Of a stretch of DNA of 64,000 bases, positions 30,085 through 41,284 are shown piece by piece. Every line of letters begins with the position of its first letter. Position 1 is the first letter of the stretch. The notes below the pieces were generated by a model. It was not told the DNA's origin. It made no database searches and worked only from the letters and a program-made list of their open reading frames with translations. A program made the position numbers and the translations under genes. Where the stretch lies: NCBI GenBank assembly GCA_023091665.1, contig JALJCQ010000039.1, positions 186,001-250,000 of the forward strand, written 5' to 3'. The stretch comes from Pythium myriotylum (taxonomy: Eukaryota > Oomycota > Peronosporomycetes > Pythiales > Pythiaceae).

Positions 30085-31685
30085 TCACTCGTCGGTGGGC
30101 AGCTCGCACTCGCTGCTCGAGGCGTCACAAGCGATGCCCACGCGTCGCTGGGCCACGTCGAAGACCGTGTAGAACGCCTGCAGGAACGTGTCGCCCAGCA
30201 CCCACCAAAAGAGTCCATCTTCTTCCTCTCTATGCACCACCACCATCACCCCAACGATCAGCCAGAGCTCTCACCCACCACCACCACCACACCACCGTCA
30301 TCATCGTACCCGTGCTTGAGGAGGTTGATGCTGCAGTTGCCCTCGCTGTCGCACGACACGTAGCTCTCCGGTCGCAGCACGAACCTGTTCGTCGCGTGGC
30401 CGTCGCCGTTTCCGAAGCAAAGCGACAGCGACGGGAAGACGTCGAGCGAGGCGTCGACGCACTGCAGACGCGAGTGATCGCACTCGAGGCCCTCGGTCAC
30501 GAGCGCCAGCACGGCGTCGTAGTGCTGCGGCGGCACGTAGATGAGCGACGAGCCCGAGTCCACGATCGCAAAGCAGAACGGCTCGCACAGGTCGCGGCTA
30601 TCTCCGTGGGCTTGGTGCCTACCGCTAACGACGCGGAAGCTCTCGAGCGCGAGCGTCCAGAACGTCAGCTCGCTGTCGACTGGCAAAACGTCAACAGACA
30701 ACGCTCGAGTCAGCTCCTCCATCAACAAAACTCGCGTTAAACGAAACGCACTCGGCAACGTGAGCACGGGGAAGTAGGCGATGCGAGGCTGCGAACCGAC
30801 GACCGAGAGATCGATGCCGCCGACGTGGAGCTCAGACGGCCGCGGGTCCGCGTCGGTTGTCAAGCGGAAGGCGAAGACGGCGTCCATCGACGGAGAGGCC
30901 TTCGCGAGCGCATCCAGCAGCGTCGGCTGGTCCTGGATCTTGCTCATGCCGCGGAACGCCAGTCCCAGCACGCCATCGGTCGGGAAGCTCTAGCGACAAC
31001 ACCTCGAGTCAGTTTGGAGCCGAGATCAGTACCACATATCCATCAAAGCAGATCGCACAGGGATGTCGCCTGTCTCGCTCGTGATGAGCGCGAAGACAAA
31101 GTCGGGGATCTCGTACTCGCCGATCGCGAGCGTGTCGCGCACGACGTCGCCCTGGGACGTGCCGCTGCCGTAGAGACCCGTGAAGGCTACGCGGAGATCG
31201 GCGAACGAGTGGGAAGCGCGTCGATCGAAGTGGCGGTGGTGGTGTCCGCACGTGGAGCAGCGCTGGCCAGGTACCCAGGCATCTGTGGATCCTGTTGTTT
31301 TGGTAACCACATCGGTGGATTTAGAAAGGATGAGAGAACAAGGGACCAACGTACCCGTGTCGACGAGGACCGAGAAGTTCTGCGGCGGCGAGCCGATGGA
31401 GATCTGGGCCGAGTAGAGATAGTCCTCGACGTTACGTAGTCTTATGTGAGACCACAGTCTGCCGCTGGCGCTTTGGTGGCGGTGGCCGTGGCTGTGAGTT
31501 CTGTCCCGAGACTGCATCATGGCCAGCGGATGAGGCGACGCGTAGCCATGTCGACGCAGCGTCGAGTGGTGAGGAGGCGACGGCCGTCGAGGGCTCTGGA
31601 GAGGGATCCGCACGAGAGCGAAAGCCTCGTGGGTTAAGAGACAGAGCAGCAGAGCGAGCCATCGCAGGCCACGCAGAGACGGCAT
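30085..31685 (-). CDS. Secreted aspartic protease, five exons, copy 2
   Basis: Minus-strand exons 31685-31355, 31291-31059, 30989-30752, 30679-30310 and 30229-30085 mirror the gene at 18418. All splice sites, both catalytic Asp motifs and the signal peptide are intact. One amino-acid difference was found (Leu for Pro in VDASxDVFP). Both copies appear functional, so this is a recent duplication or a pair kept alike by gene conversion. Confidence 0.88.
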
Positions 31686-32040
31686 TCGACCATGTGCGGC
31701 GGATCTTTGTGGATCTTGAAGAGACGCAGTCACTTGCTGTCACTAACGAGAGGGTGAATGTAGCCATCTTGGAGAGGTCTCATCACGTCCAGATCGGCGA
31801 GGTCGCCTTTGCTTCAACTTCTGTCAGAGAGCCGAGATCAAACAGATGCATAGACGAGTCAGAGATGCATGGTCACGTTTGTGCAATTTATTGACTTTAT
31901 GAGTCGCTCCCGCCTGGAAGAAGCCCGCTTGACCCGCACACGACTCAGATGTGCGCAAAGCGATAGCGACTTCCGACTGGGAGGTGCTGATGTTTTTAGA
32001 AAATTGGCATGGAGATGTGTATGGGATAGCTCGCTCTTCT
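31686..32040. other. Spacer, mirror of 18063-18417
   Basis: Protease upstream region and arm-edge sequence. No gene. Confidence 0.4.
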
Positions 32041-32226
32041 CTACTTCTTGCCGCCCTTCTTGCCGCCGCCCTTCTTGTTCTCAGGTTCCTTGGCCGGTGG
32101 GGGTGCCGATGCAGCTGCCGCCTGCTTGGGCTGCTCGTGCTGCTTGCCGCCCTTCTTCTCGGGCATGGGCTTCTGTTCCTGAGCCACCGGCGCCGCCTGC
32201 TGCTGCTTGTTCTGCTTCCTGCCCAT
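32041..32226 (-). CDS. Small Q/K/G-rich protein, copy 7 (61 aa)
   Basis: Outermost copy of arm B'. It differs from its partner at 17880 by several replacements (PMPEKKGGKQHEQPKQ in the middle) and lacks a good match to the 16-bp upstream site, having only a weak AACGGAGGCGACC-like stretch. Confidence 0.72.
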   Translation of the reverse strand: MGRKQNKQQQAAPVAQEQKPMPEKKGGKQHEQPKQAAAASAPPPAKEPENKKGGGKKGGKK

Positions 32227-32676
32227 GGTTGATGTGGGGAGTTGGCTTGTGACTCGCTTGGATGAAGTGGAAGTGAGCTGTTGGAGCTGCGCCAGCCGAC
32301 CAACTCGGTCGCCTCCGTTTCAGGGATAAATCTAGGCTTTTAGGGCAATCATGCAAGATCTCATGAAGAATTCAGTGATCTCAAAATACATCAGCATGAA
32401 AAGAGCTGTTGGAGGGTAGAGCAACGGGGTGGACTAAGATTAGCAACCTCGTTTGTGGATCTATGACCCTTTTGAGATAGTGAGGTGCTAATAGAAGAGT
32501 CATGAATTCGGGTTTGATTATGATCAAACTATCGATTGCGGTATTCCCCTTGTAGGCTGTTGCCGAAGCAAGCTCGGGAGGTCAGCAAAGGCGACGCAAT
32601 ATGCAAATATACAGGGCATGCAATCTCCAACGAACTGGACCGGTAGTGCAGCAGTGCGCTTCCCGCAATAATGGTA
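32227..32676. other. No gene recognised
   Basis: End of arm B' homology at about 32340, then AT-rich spacer to the kinase relic. Confidence 0.4.
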
Positions 32677-34141
32677 CTATTCGTTGTCGGGGGTGGAGCT
32701 CAACATTTTGTATGTGATTCTCTCCTTTGCTGCGAGTGCCTCGAAGATTTCGATCACCTGTCGTAGGTTAGGTCTGGCATTGTAGTTCGTCGCGCACATC
32801 TTTTCCACAAGCTCGGTCACTTCACCCGGAATCTTATCATAAACCGCCCAGTTTGGGAGTTTCCCTGCATGGATCATGATCATCGTTGTCGGTCTGATCT
32901 TCATACGGACGCTTCCCCGTCACGGCTTCAACGAGACACATCCCGAGTGAGTAGATGTCCGACTCAAAGCGTGGGTTTGCGTCGAGTTCTAGGCACTCTG
33001 GCGCCGTCCAATCATAGGTCGGTGGCTGTGTCTTGAGGCTCAGCACCGAGCTGGCGCGTACAAACGCAAACATGAAGTCCGAGACAACTCCTGTACCGTC
33101 GCCCATGACCAACAAGTTGGAGCACTTGAGGTTTGCATGGACTATTTTGTTCTTGTGCAAGTAGGCGACCCCGCGAGCAGCGTCGAGAAAAAGCTGCCAA
33201 AACCGGTGGGGGTTGGCCTTCAAGTACGACCGAAAGTCCCCACCTTTAGCATGTGCTGTGACGTACATGAGCGGTGATCCGACGTGGTTGGCGCCGTAGA
33301 ACGGAAGAACATGCGGGTCCCGCAAGAGGCTGGCGATGCCGACTTCCTTGACGAATCGTTCACGACTCCTCTCATCACCTGGGCCAGCGTTGACCAAGTT
33401 GACGACCACACTCGCGCCTGAGTCTTTCAGATCACCGTGGTGGAGATTGTGATTCTGCCCGCTAGCAAGCGGATTGCCGCTTTGGCTGTAATCACCCGAT
33501 CGCGAGATGTACCAATGAGGAAGGCTCAGCTTATCACGAGGGATGTTGGACGAATCGCAACCCGTGAGAAACACTTGTTTCATGATCTTCAGCTCGGAAT
33601 CGGAATAGGAAGCGGAATTGTTCTTGAGGTCAGCAAGTGCGGCTTTAGCCACAGCGTCTTCGATTTGAGCCGCCGTAGTTAAGACGATCTCCTTGATCAA
33701 GCGCTCGAGAGTCTCGAGCCCTTGCTGGTGTTGCTTCTCGATGCGCTCGTTGCGATCGGCGACCTCCTTGATAAGAGTCTTTATTTCGTCTTGGTTTGAG
33801 GTAGATTCATCGATGAATTCCATATTCAATACTGCCATGATAGTGTCACGTTCAGCGTAGAACTGCTTGACGCGGTCTTTCATATCCCAGTGCTTGGCCA
33901 GCCTCGTGGCCTTACTGCCTCGAAGATGATCTCGTAGATAATCTCGCATGTCGATGAGTAGCTTCTCGTACAGTTGGATTGCATGCTCTGTGATGGAGAC
34001 ATTCCCTCTCGCAAACATGGCCTTGATCGGTCCTTCAAGATCGCTCACGCTCTTGATGAGGTCTTCACACATCTCGCGGCTGGCGTAGAGCTCTCGAGCG
34101 AGGTCAAAAAGAGAGGTGATGATTGAATTGGGAACATTCTC
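32677..34141 (-). pseudogene. TKL-type pseudokinase with frameshift
   Basis: The main frame runs from beyond 34072 to 32837; the end of the kinase domain continues in another frame to 32677. The two overlap around 32840-32900, so a 1-nt indel lies near 32870. The N-terminal part is helical (SLFDLARELYASREMCEDLI, then a coiled-coil), as in oomycete TKL kinases. The kinase domain lacks the usual catalytic residues: VVVNLV replaces the VAIK Lys, HANLKCSN replaces HRDLKxxN, and SDFMF replaces DFG. WTAPECLELDANPRFESDIYSLGMCLVEAVTGKRPYE is kept. It was therefore a pseudokinase before the frameshift. The start is not defined, because the frame runs into the opposite-strand kinase fragment near 34140. 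Confidence 0.7.
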
Positions 34142-34686
34142 ATTAAGGACGATGGCCTGGCCAAGTTGGCAGGGTTTGGAAGTTACCCGACATCAATGGG
34201 AAAATCATTCAACATCGCCTGGAACTCCCCAGAGGTGTTGGGCGGTGGTGAGACAACAATGGAGAGTGATGTGTACTCACTCGGGATGTGTATCGTCGAA
34301 GCTGTGACTGGGTACCCGCCGTACACTGGGCAGGCAACAACAAGAGCAGAACTCACCACATTGATTACAAATGGGATCGCTCCCAGTCAGCCAGCCAGTA
34401 TGAGTAATGGTGGATGGAATTTGGAGAAGCAGATGATTTGCTCTCAAAGTCACAAGCGAATGAAGATCGCGGAAGTCGTTAGTGAACTGGAGGCGCTACA
34501 GCGAGACGAGCAAAACCAGGTGGAGACATTGGTGAGACGTGTGCCCGACGACTTCAACGTAAACGAAGCATTCCGCCATGCAGTGGCGCTCCTGATCGTC
34601 ACCGCAGAAAAGGAAGGCGATTACTACTACAATCCCGACTTGCCACTGAATCAGGTATTTCATCGCCTAGCCAACATTTGGATGAG
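34133..34686 (+). pseudogene. Tandem-kinase gene, fragment 1 (first kinase C-lobe)
   Basis: The frame begins inside a kinase domain (NILIKDDGLAKLAGFGS, where DFG is replaced by GFG) and continues through PEVLGGGETTMESDVYSLGMCIVEAVTGYPPY into a helical linker (DDFNVNEAFRHAVALLIV ... FHRLANIWM). The Ty3 element then interrupts it. The N-lobe is missing at the left edge, where the gene meets the oppositely oriented pseudokinase, a likely inversion or truncation breakpoint. With one copy of ATGAG kept, the frame continues at 53249. Confidence 0.7.
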
Positions 34687-35023
34687 TGTAACGGGGTGTG
34701 CCCGTTACATGGTACGGACCCATGTCAATGGTGTCCGATAGGAACATCGTGAACCCATCTGGTTGCGATGTCTTCTGATTGGATAATATCCTACGATATC
34801 ATCCCGATTTCCCACCAATCATGCTAGGGTCTTGTGATTGAGTGGATGGCAGAAATCCGAGGGCGGATCTGCGAGGTTTTATATACAAAGAGTAGGTTTT
34901 TCTAGGTTTCCTAATCCATAAATTCAGTTTCCCATTTGCCCAACCCAACACAAGTCCCCTGTGTTGCGCGCTTCTTACACTGCTCCACAGTGTACGTGAC
35001 GTAACGAGGTCAGCCTCGTTACA
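34687..35023 (+). repeat. 5' LTR and adjoining primer-binding site
   Basis: 337 bp, TG...CA ends. Two bases after it, TGGTAGCACTTCGTAGTCCG (35026-35045) is the expected position of a tRNA primer-binding site. The tRNA was not identified. Confidence 0.9.
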
Positions 35024-35055
35024 CCTGGTAGCACTTCGTAGTCCGCCCAGCGACT

Positions 35056-38000
35056 ATGAATCCCCCTGCGCCGGAAACCCCTGGCGCGCAGGGTCGCCAC
35101 ACCTCGCGTGAGAACTTCCTCCACTTGAGCGAGCTCGAGTGGCAGGCTGTTCAGCGCATGGCCGCGACGGTGGGCGAAGCCGCCGTCGGCGCCATGCTCC
35201 TCTCGCTCTCGCGTGATGAACAGCACGCGAGCATCGCTCAGTTCATCCAGCATGAGCTGAACGAAGCGAGAGGGAGTCTTGCAGCTCTGCGCGAGCAGAG
35301 CGCTCAACAAGCAGCGTTGTTGAGACAGCAGCAGTCTGCTGCTGTGGCGGCAGAGCGGCCTCGACGCGTCGAGCCGTTGAAGATCGAGATCTCCAAGTAC
35401 AAGGCTGACGGTGACAGCCTGTTGCGTTGGTTCGTCGAACTCGACGATTCCATTGAAGCCCGTCGCATCGATGACGATGCGATGCGAGTGACCTACGCCA
35501 TATCCAACTTGGCAGGTCGTGCCAAGGTGTGGGCGCTCGGTCTCAAGCTGCACGATCCGTATTGCTTCGGATCGTATGAAGAGTTCAAGGTCAAGATCAA
35601 ACAAGCGTTTGAGCCGCCTCGAGCCGAGTTCAGGGCTCGCGCTGAGTTCCTGGATCTCAGGCAAGGTAAGCGTGATATTCACGCTTACGCCCAGCACGCA
35701 CGATACCTCGTGAGTTGCATCGTGGAGAATCCCATCGATGATCAAACGCAGGTTGCTGCGTTTATCAAGGGGCTCGAGGATGGGCCGATCAAGACCCAAA
35801 TGTTCCGTCTCGAGTTTGATAAACTCGAGGAAGCGATCTCGGCTGCTCGCCAAGAGGACTTCAGCCTGCGACAGGCTTATGTCCATTCCGCTGCTTATCG
35901 TCCGTCCAGACGACAAGACTCAAGCGATCCAGAGGCGATGGATCTTTCCTACGCCGAGAGCGAGCAGCGCCCTCGCGTGGACAAACGATTGCAGAAATGC
36001 AATCGATGCCAAAAGACCGGGCATTACGCTTATGAGTGTAATGCTGCGCGCCCAGTGCCTCGCGGCAATGGACGCGGTCGCCACGTGGACAAGAAGGTCC
36101 AGTGGTCGGATCAACACGCTGCGAAGAAACAGCAGCGTGACGATCAACAAAAAAAACGGTCAGGGTCAGTAGGGGCGGAGCGCCCTACTGATCCAGTCAC
36201 GTCAAGAGAGTTTGTGGGACTCTTGACGAAGGCTGCTCCCAAAGCACAGTCTCTGTGCTTCGCCACACCTGGTGATGATGAGGCCCTCATCACCTTGGAG
36301 CTCGAAGTCGAAGGAGCTTCGTCTTCGCTTCGTGCCCTCGTAGACTGGGCGGCGTCGAACAACTTCGTTCGACGACAGTCTATCGAGTCTTTGGGGCTCG
36401 ACGTAGTCGAGAGAGACATTCCTCCGACGAGAATGACGGTGCGCCTTGCAACCGGCGCAACGGTGAAGGTTATGAAACGCGTAGTGGGCCTCCACTACAC
36501 GCTTGAAGGCAATGAGTACGACGACGACTTTGTCGTACTCGACCTAGATGACAAGTTCGACGTCATCCTAGGCCTGCCATGGCTTCGTTCACACGAGCCA
36601 TGGATCAGCTGGCGGCATCGATCCGTTACGGTGCCCGCCGCTCGGTCATCAGGTGGCCACCTGATGTCGGTTCTGGAGCGTCCAGATGCACGTGGACGTG
36701 TGGAAGATGAGTGTGATGGCCTCATCAGTCACTCGGTCGTTAGTACGACTGCCCAAGACTACGACAAAGAGTCGACCTTTGTCGTCGAGCCAGCTGCCGG
36801 GGTCTGCGTAGAGTCGCAGACAGCGCCGAAGACTTCTCGTGCGAGTGAGTCGCACGAGTCAAGTAAGGAAGATCCTCGTGCGAATAAGTCGCACGAGCCA
36901 AGAAGACAGTGCTTGCCACAGGGGCAGCACTATGAGAGGAAGGCTTCGACGTCTGCCGCAAGGAGGCAACGTCGACTCTCCGCCTCGACTAGAACGTCGA
37001 GCGATGGAGATCTCGCTGCAGTTGCGCAACTGCAGCTTGAGGAGTCTGCGCGCATAAGGCCGCAGGAAGAGACTGAGACGATCAATGTCTTAGTCAATGA
37101 CGGCACGAGAGTGGGTGCATCCACTCTCGAGGTCGTTGCGCCTCCGAAGTCAACTTCGGAGATCACCGCGCTGCCTACGCTCGAACCCAAGCGGTTCTTG
37201 CGAGATCTGCGCCAAGGAAAGATCGCGCAGATCTGTATTCTCGTCGCGGAGGACGAATGTGTGACCGATATCCGGTCGGCAGTGGTGTTTGCTGAGAAGG
37301 AACGGCTTCTCAGCAGCTCATCGATGGACGAGAGCGTCCTCGATGAGAAGACTCGGATTGAGCGGTACTCGGCTCAATCCTGGGAGTCGCTCAAGGGAAA
37401 TCCTCTCTACGAGGATTTGGTCGAATTCGCGGATGTGTTCCCCGAATCCGTGCCGTGCGAATTGCCGAAGGACAAAGGCATTCGGCACGAGATCGACCTG
37501 AAGCCAGGTTCGAAGTACTGTGTCATGAAGCAGTGGCCACTGCCTCGTGAGCAGGTCGAAGCGATCGACAAGTTCTTCGCAGAACGTCTCGCTACTGGCC
37601 ATGTGAGGGAGTCTACCTCCCCTCACAGCTCTCCGACCTTCTGTGTGCGCAAGGCAACAGGAGGGTGGCGGATTGTACACGCCGCGTTCAACAAGTTGAA
37701 CGCGGCGACCATACCGGCGCAGACGCCGATACCGAGGAAGGACGTCATCATCGACGGGATGGCGAAGAGCACAATCTTCTCGTCGATGGATCTGATGGAC
37801 GGATTCTATCAGATCTTGATGCGTGAACGGGATATTCCGTTCACGGCCGTCAGCACCCCAAGCGGAATGCTCTGGGAGTGGTTGGTGATGCCTCAGGGCC
37901 TCAGCAACGCGCCAGCCACATTCAATAGATGCGTCTCGCATCTATTGCGCCCAGTGCGAGCCTTCGCACCAAGCTACTTCGACGATGTCTTCGTTCATAG

Positions 38001-39591
38001 CCGAGCTATGGACGGGAAGACTGATCTGGAGGTTCACAGACTCCACATCAGAGAGGTTCTCACACTTATGCGAGAGCATAAGCTGTACGCGAACCTGAAG
38101 AAGTGTATCTTCGCGGCCAGCGAGATACCCGTTCTTGGGTGTATAGTCGGCAAGAACGGCGTGCGCCCTGATCCCGAGAAGATCAGAGCGATCAAGGAGT
38201 GGCCGACGCCACTCGACGTCAAGGGACTGCGCAAGTTCCTTGGCCTCGCGGCGTACTTGCACAAGTACTCGCGCAACTACGCCGAGGTGACTGTTCCTCT
38301 TTCTCGATTACTCAAGAAAGACACCAAGTGGACTTGGAACGCTGAGTGTCAGCGTTCCTTCGAAGGCATCAAGCAAAGCTTGATTGAATCGCCAGTTCTG
38401 GCGATCGCGGACCAGGACAAACCATTCCACGTGGTTTGTGACGCAAGCGACTTTGCCATCGGCGCAGCGCTGATGCAGTTCGACGACGACGGCGCTGAGC
38501 GCGTCGTCTGTTACCAGTCGCGTCAGCTGCAACCAGCTGAGCGTAATTATCCAGTGCATGACAAGGAGCTCCTTGCCATGAAGTATACACTGGCCAAGTT
38601 CCGCGTCTATCTGCTTGGAGATAGACCGTTCAAGGTCTTCACAGACCATGCGTCCTTGCGCACGGCTGTGAACAGCCCACACCTCTCGCAGCGCATGGCG
38701 AGGTGGCTGTCTTTCTTCGCGGAGTATAACTTCTCCGTCGAGTACAAGCCCGGACGACTCAACGTCGTCGCGGATACTCTGTCCCGTCGGCCAGACTTTG
38801 AGCCGACGGTCGTCGCCCAAGATTCCCTGAACGCAGCGAGTGCGTTCAGCTCCAGTGTTCCGTCGTCGACCGACCCTGAGGTCGTGCGCTTGATGGCCTA
38901 CCTCGCGGAGCCATCGCCGCAAGTGTTGAAGAGCTTGCCGGCTTCGTATCGATCGAAGGTTCATCGATACACGCAGCGGAACGGTCTGCTGTTCTACAGC
39001 GCCGTTGCCGACGACACCCCGCGTGTCGTCGTGCCAGGAGATCATGATCTGCGCCTGCGGATCATGTACGAGTACCACGATGCTCCAGTGAGCGGACATC
39101 GTGGACGTGAGAAGACATATCTCACGTTGAGTCGCGACTTTTATTGGCCTCGCCAATTCAAGTTCGTGCGCAAGTACGTCCGTGCTTGCGAGGTTTGCCA
39201 GCGAGTGAAGTCGGGACCTTCACTTCGCACGCCGCTACAGTCTCTGCCGGTACCGACAGAGTACTGGGAGTCCGTCTCCATGGACTTCATCTTCGGGTTT
39301 CCCGAAGATGAACAGAAGAAAAATGGGATCCTCGTGTTCGTGGATCGTTTCAGCAAGATGATGCATCTTGCTGCAGTTCCAGAGACGATCACAGCCGAAG
39401 GCTGCGCTCGCGTCTTCGTCGACACGGTGTTTCGACACCATGGACTGCCACGAGAGCTCGTGTCAGATCGAGATCCACGGTTCACCGCGGAGTTCTGGCG
39501 CGCCGTGTTCCGCTCCTCGGAACACGAATCAAGATGTCGACCTCTGACCATCCTGAGACCGATGGTCAGACAGAGCGCGCAAACCGCGTGA
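35056..39591 (+). pseudogene. Ty3 gag-pol, frameshifted in the integrase
   Basis: A single 1511-codon frame. Order: gag (about 1-300); CCHC knuckle CNRCQKTGHYAYEC (about 315-328); protease with ALVDWAASNNFV in place of the usual DSGA (about 427); RT with PQGLSNAPATF and YFDD (about 974); RNase H with VVCDASDFAIGAAL (about 1126); integrase HHCC finger (about 1341-1380); integrase core through VSDRDPRF. The frame then goes wrong just after AVFRS (about 39515-39525) and ends in 25 nonsense codons; the true continuation is the frame starting at 39534. A single-base loss explains it. The whole frame is unusually rich in short perfect inverted repeats (see findings). Confidence 0.9.
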
Positions 39592-40940
39592 TCGAAGAGA
39601 TTCTTCGAGGCTACGTCCACTCGTTCTCGAGCTGGAGTGAGTTTTTGCCGATGGTCCAATTCGCCATCAACAACTCTGTGCATGCGTCGACGACGCATAC
39701 ACCGTTCTACGTGAATGGCCTCCGCCATCCACGTATTCCAACCCTTTTGGAGAGTGAGTCTCCTTCAGGGGAGGGAGGGACTCGCTCGAGCGAGCTCCCG
39801 GACCGCTCTCGCTCCTCGGAGATCGACGTAATGGTCGATCCTCCCACCGATGACGCTCCAGTCATCGGTCGCGCTCGTGTGAACGACGACGACGACGACG
39901 ACGATGAAGCCGACGACACGCTCGAAGTCGATGATGACGACTTCGACGGCGACGAGAGCGATGGCGCTCTCGTCGAAGAAGAGATGGACATCTCAGCAGC
40001 GCGTGACGTGCGCGCTGCTGCCAAGCAAACAGAGTCAGCAGAGAATTTCTTGCTGAAGCGCCAAGCGGTTGTCCGCTTCGTACAGGACTCGATCGCCCAT
40101 GCGGTCGATCGACAGAAGATGAACTCAGACAAGAATGGAAGAGGAAACACTCTTTCATTTAATGAAGGTGACTTAGTGTTGTTATCAACGACTACACTAC
40201 CTACACATGCAGTTACCAACGTCGGTAGCAACAAGTTGCTACCGAAGTTCATCGGTCCGTTCCGCGTGCTCCGCCGCACCGGGCACGCGTATACGCTTGA
40301 GCTTCCTCGTAGGATGCGGACGCATCCTACGTTCTACGTTGGTCGCCTTCGTCCGTACCATCAGTACGACGGCGCTTACGAGCAATCGGAATCCCCGAGC
40401 GCTCGAGAGTCCCGAGGAGAAGCTTGTACTCCCGGACAAGCGTGTTCAACTCCGATTGAACACGGTCGTGCGAGCCCCGCAGCGTCGCCAGCTGCGCCTC
40501 CAGCCGCACTCGCTGCGACCGCTCCTCCGCAAGGTCTGCGCGGAGACGCTCCTGCGCAAGCTGGAGCCGAAGATCATCCGAATCGTCACGACGAGCCGAG
40601 TACGACTCGTCGCGCTGAAGATACGTCGGCGCGGCCGGTGGATAGTGTCTTCCCACCGCCGCCGCCCCCACTGGTTGACTCCAGTGGTGCTGAGCGCTGG
40701 ATCGTTGAGCGCCTGCTAAATCATAGGGATCAGCAGGGCGGTAATCGAACGAAGTATCTCGTTCGATGGCGCGGCTATCCGCCGTCTGCAGATAGCTGGG
40801 AGCCGCGCGAGGCTCTCCTCGAAGATGTTCCGGGTCTCGTCGCTCAGTACGACGAGATCCACCCGCTGCGTAAGGCAGCGAGGAAGCAGCACGCTCCTCG
40901 CTCGCGCGGCGGCGCTCGTAGATTTGCTCGAGGCCTGTAA
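39534..40940 (+). pseudogene. Ty3 pol, rest of integrase and chromodomain
   Basis: Opens with SDHPETDGQTERANRVIEE, containing the integrase catalytic Glu region. It continues through an acidic low-complexity linker (DDDDDDEADD) and a GPY/F-like segment (KFIGPFRVLRRTGHAYTLELP) to a C-terminal chromodomain (TKYLVRWRGYPPSADSWEPREALL). In chromoviruses the chromodomain steers integration to particular chromatin. It is in a different frame from the main gag-pol because of the single-base loss just upstream. Confidence 0.88.
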
Positions 40941-41169
40941 TGGCCTCGAGGAGGTCGGCAGGGATCCGACCTCTCCACCCTTCGCTGAGGTATTCCTCGC
41001 GAGTGACGCGGTCAGCGTCAGGTGGACAGTGTGGGCAGGCTCCTCCCCACACGAAGCAAGGCAAGCCATTACGGCGCGAGCGCCGGTGGACGCGTTCGTC
41101 CACCAGTTTCGGAGAACCCTTCGAACTTCTCTCGTTGCGACTTGAGCGCAACTGTAGCGGGGTACACAA
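40327..41169 (-). other. Antisense ORF opposite the end of pol
   Basis: 280 codons with no stop, overlapping the chromodomain region on the other strand. It contains a Cys-rich motif (LPCFVWGGACPHCPPDADRV), then TREEYLSEGWRGRIPADLLEAITGLEQIYERRR and a long coiled-coil-like end (LRADLAEERSQRVRLEAQL). From memory, this type of antisense protein accompanies related oomycete Ty3 elements and is often annotated as hypothetical. Whether it is expressed is unknown. Its start is unclear; it probably continued into the piece now at 52122-52853. Confidence 0.5.
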
Positions 41170-41284
41170 GTTATACTTGCAGTTACATAGGTAGTGTGGT
41201 TACATAATTAGGGTGGTCCACTTAGGGGAAAAGTTACCCTAAGTAGTGACTCAGGTTTATCAGATTTCAGTAGGTAATATCCCC
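41152..41284 (+). repeat. Possible truncated LTR start
   Basis: TGTAGCGGGGTACACAAG resembles the start of the host element's LTR (TGTAACGGGG) but then diverges. It stops abruptly at the 1.8-kb direct repeat. It may be the first 133 bp of another LTR, or the left edge of the nested insertion. Confidence 0.3.

Larger units (their letters stand above)
28958..32340. repeat. Inverted repeat arm B' (partner 17745-21130)
   Basis: Mirror of arm B about position 25051. The unique block between the arms carries the membrane microprotein, telobox-Myb, RPAP3-like and threonine dehydrogenase genes. Confidence 0.95.

Noticed and set aside
34975..35916. 313-codon reverse-strand ORF over Ty3 gag
   Set aside because: Explained by the dense inverted repeats, which make the two strands resemble each other. 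No independent motif.
38308..39156. 282-codon reverse-strand ORF over Ty3 RNase H/integrase
   Set aside because: Same reason as above. Unlike the antisense ORF at 40327 it has no recognisable protein features.
41152..41284. A complete third LTR element beginning TGTAGCGGGG
   Set aside because: Only 133 bp is present and no partner LTR was found, so it is listed only as a possible truncated LTR.
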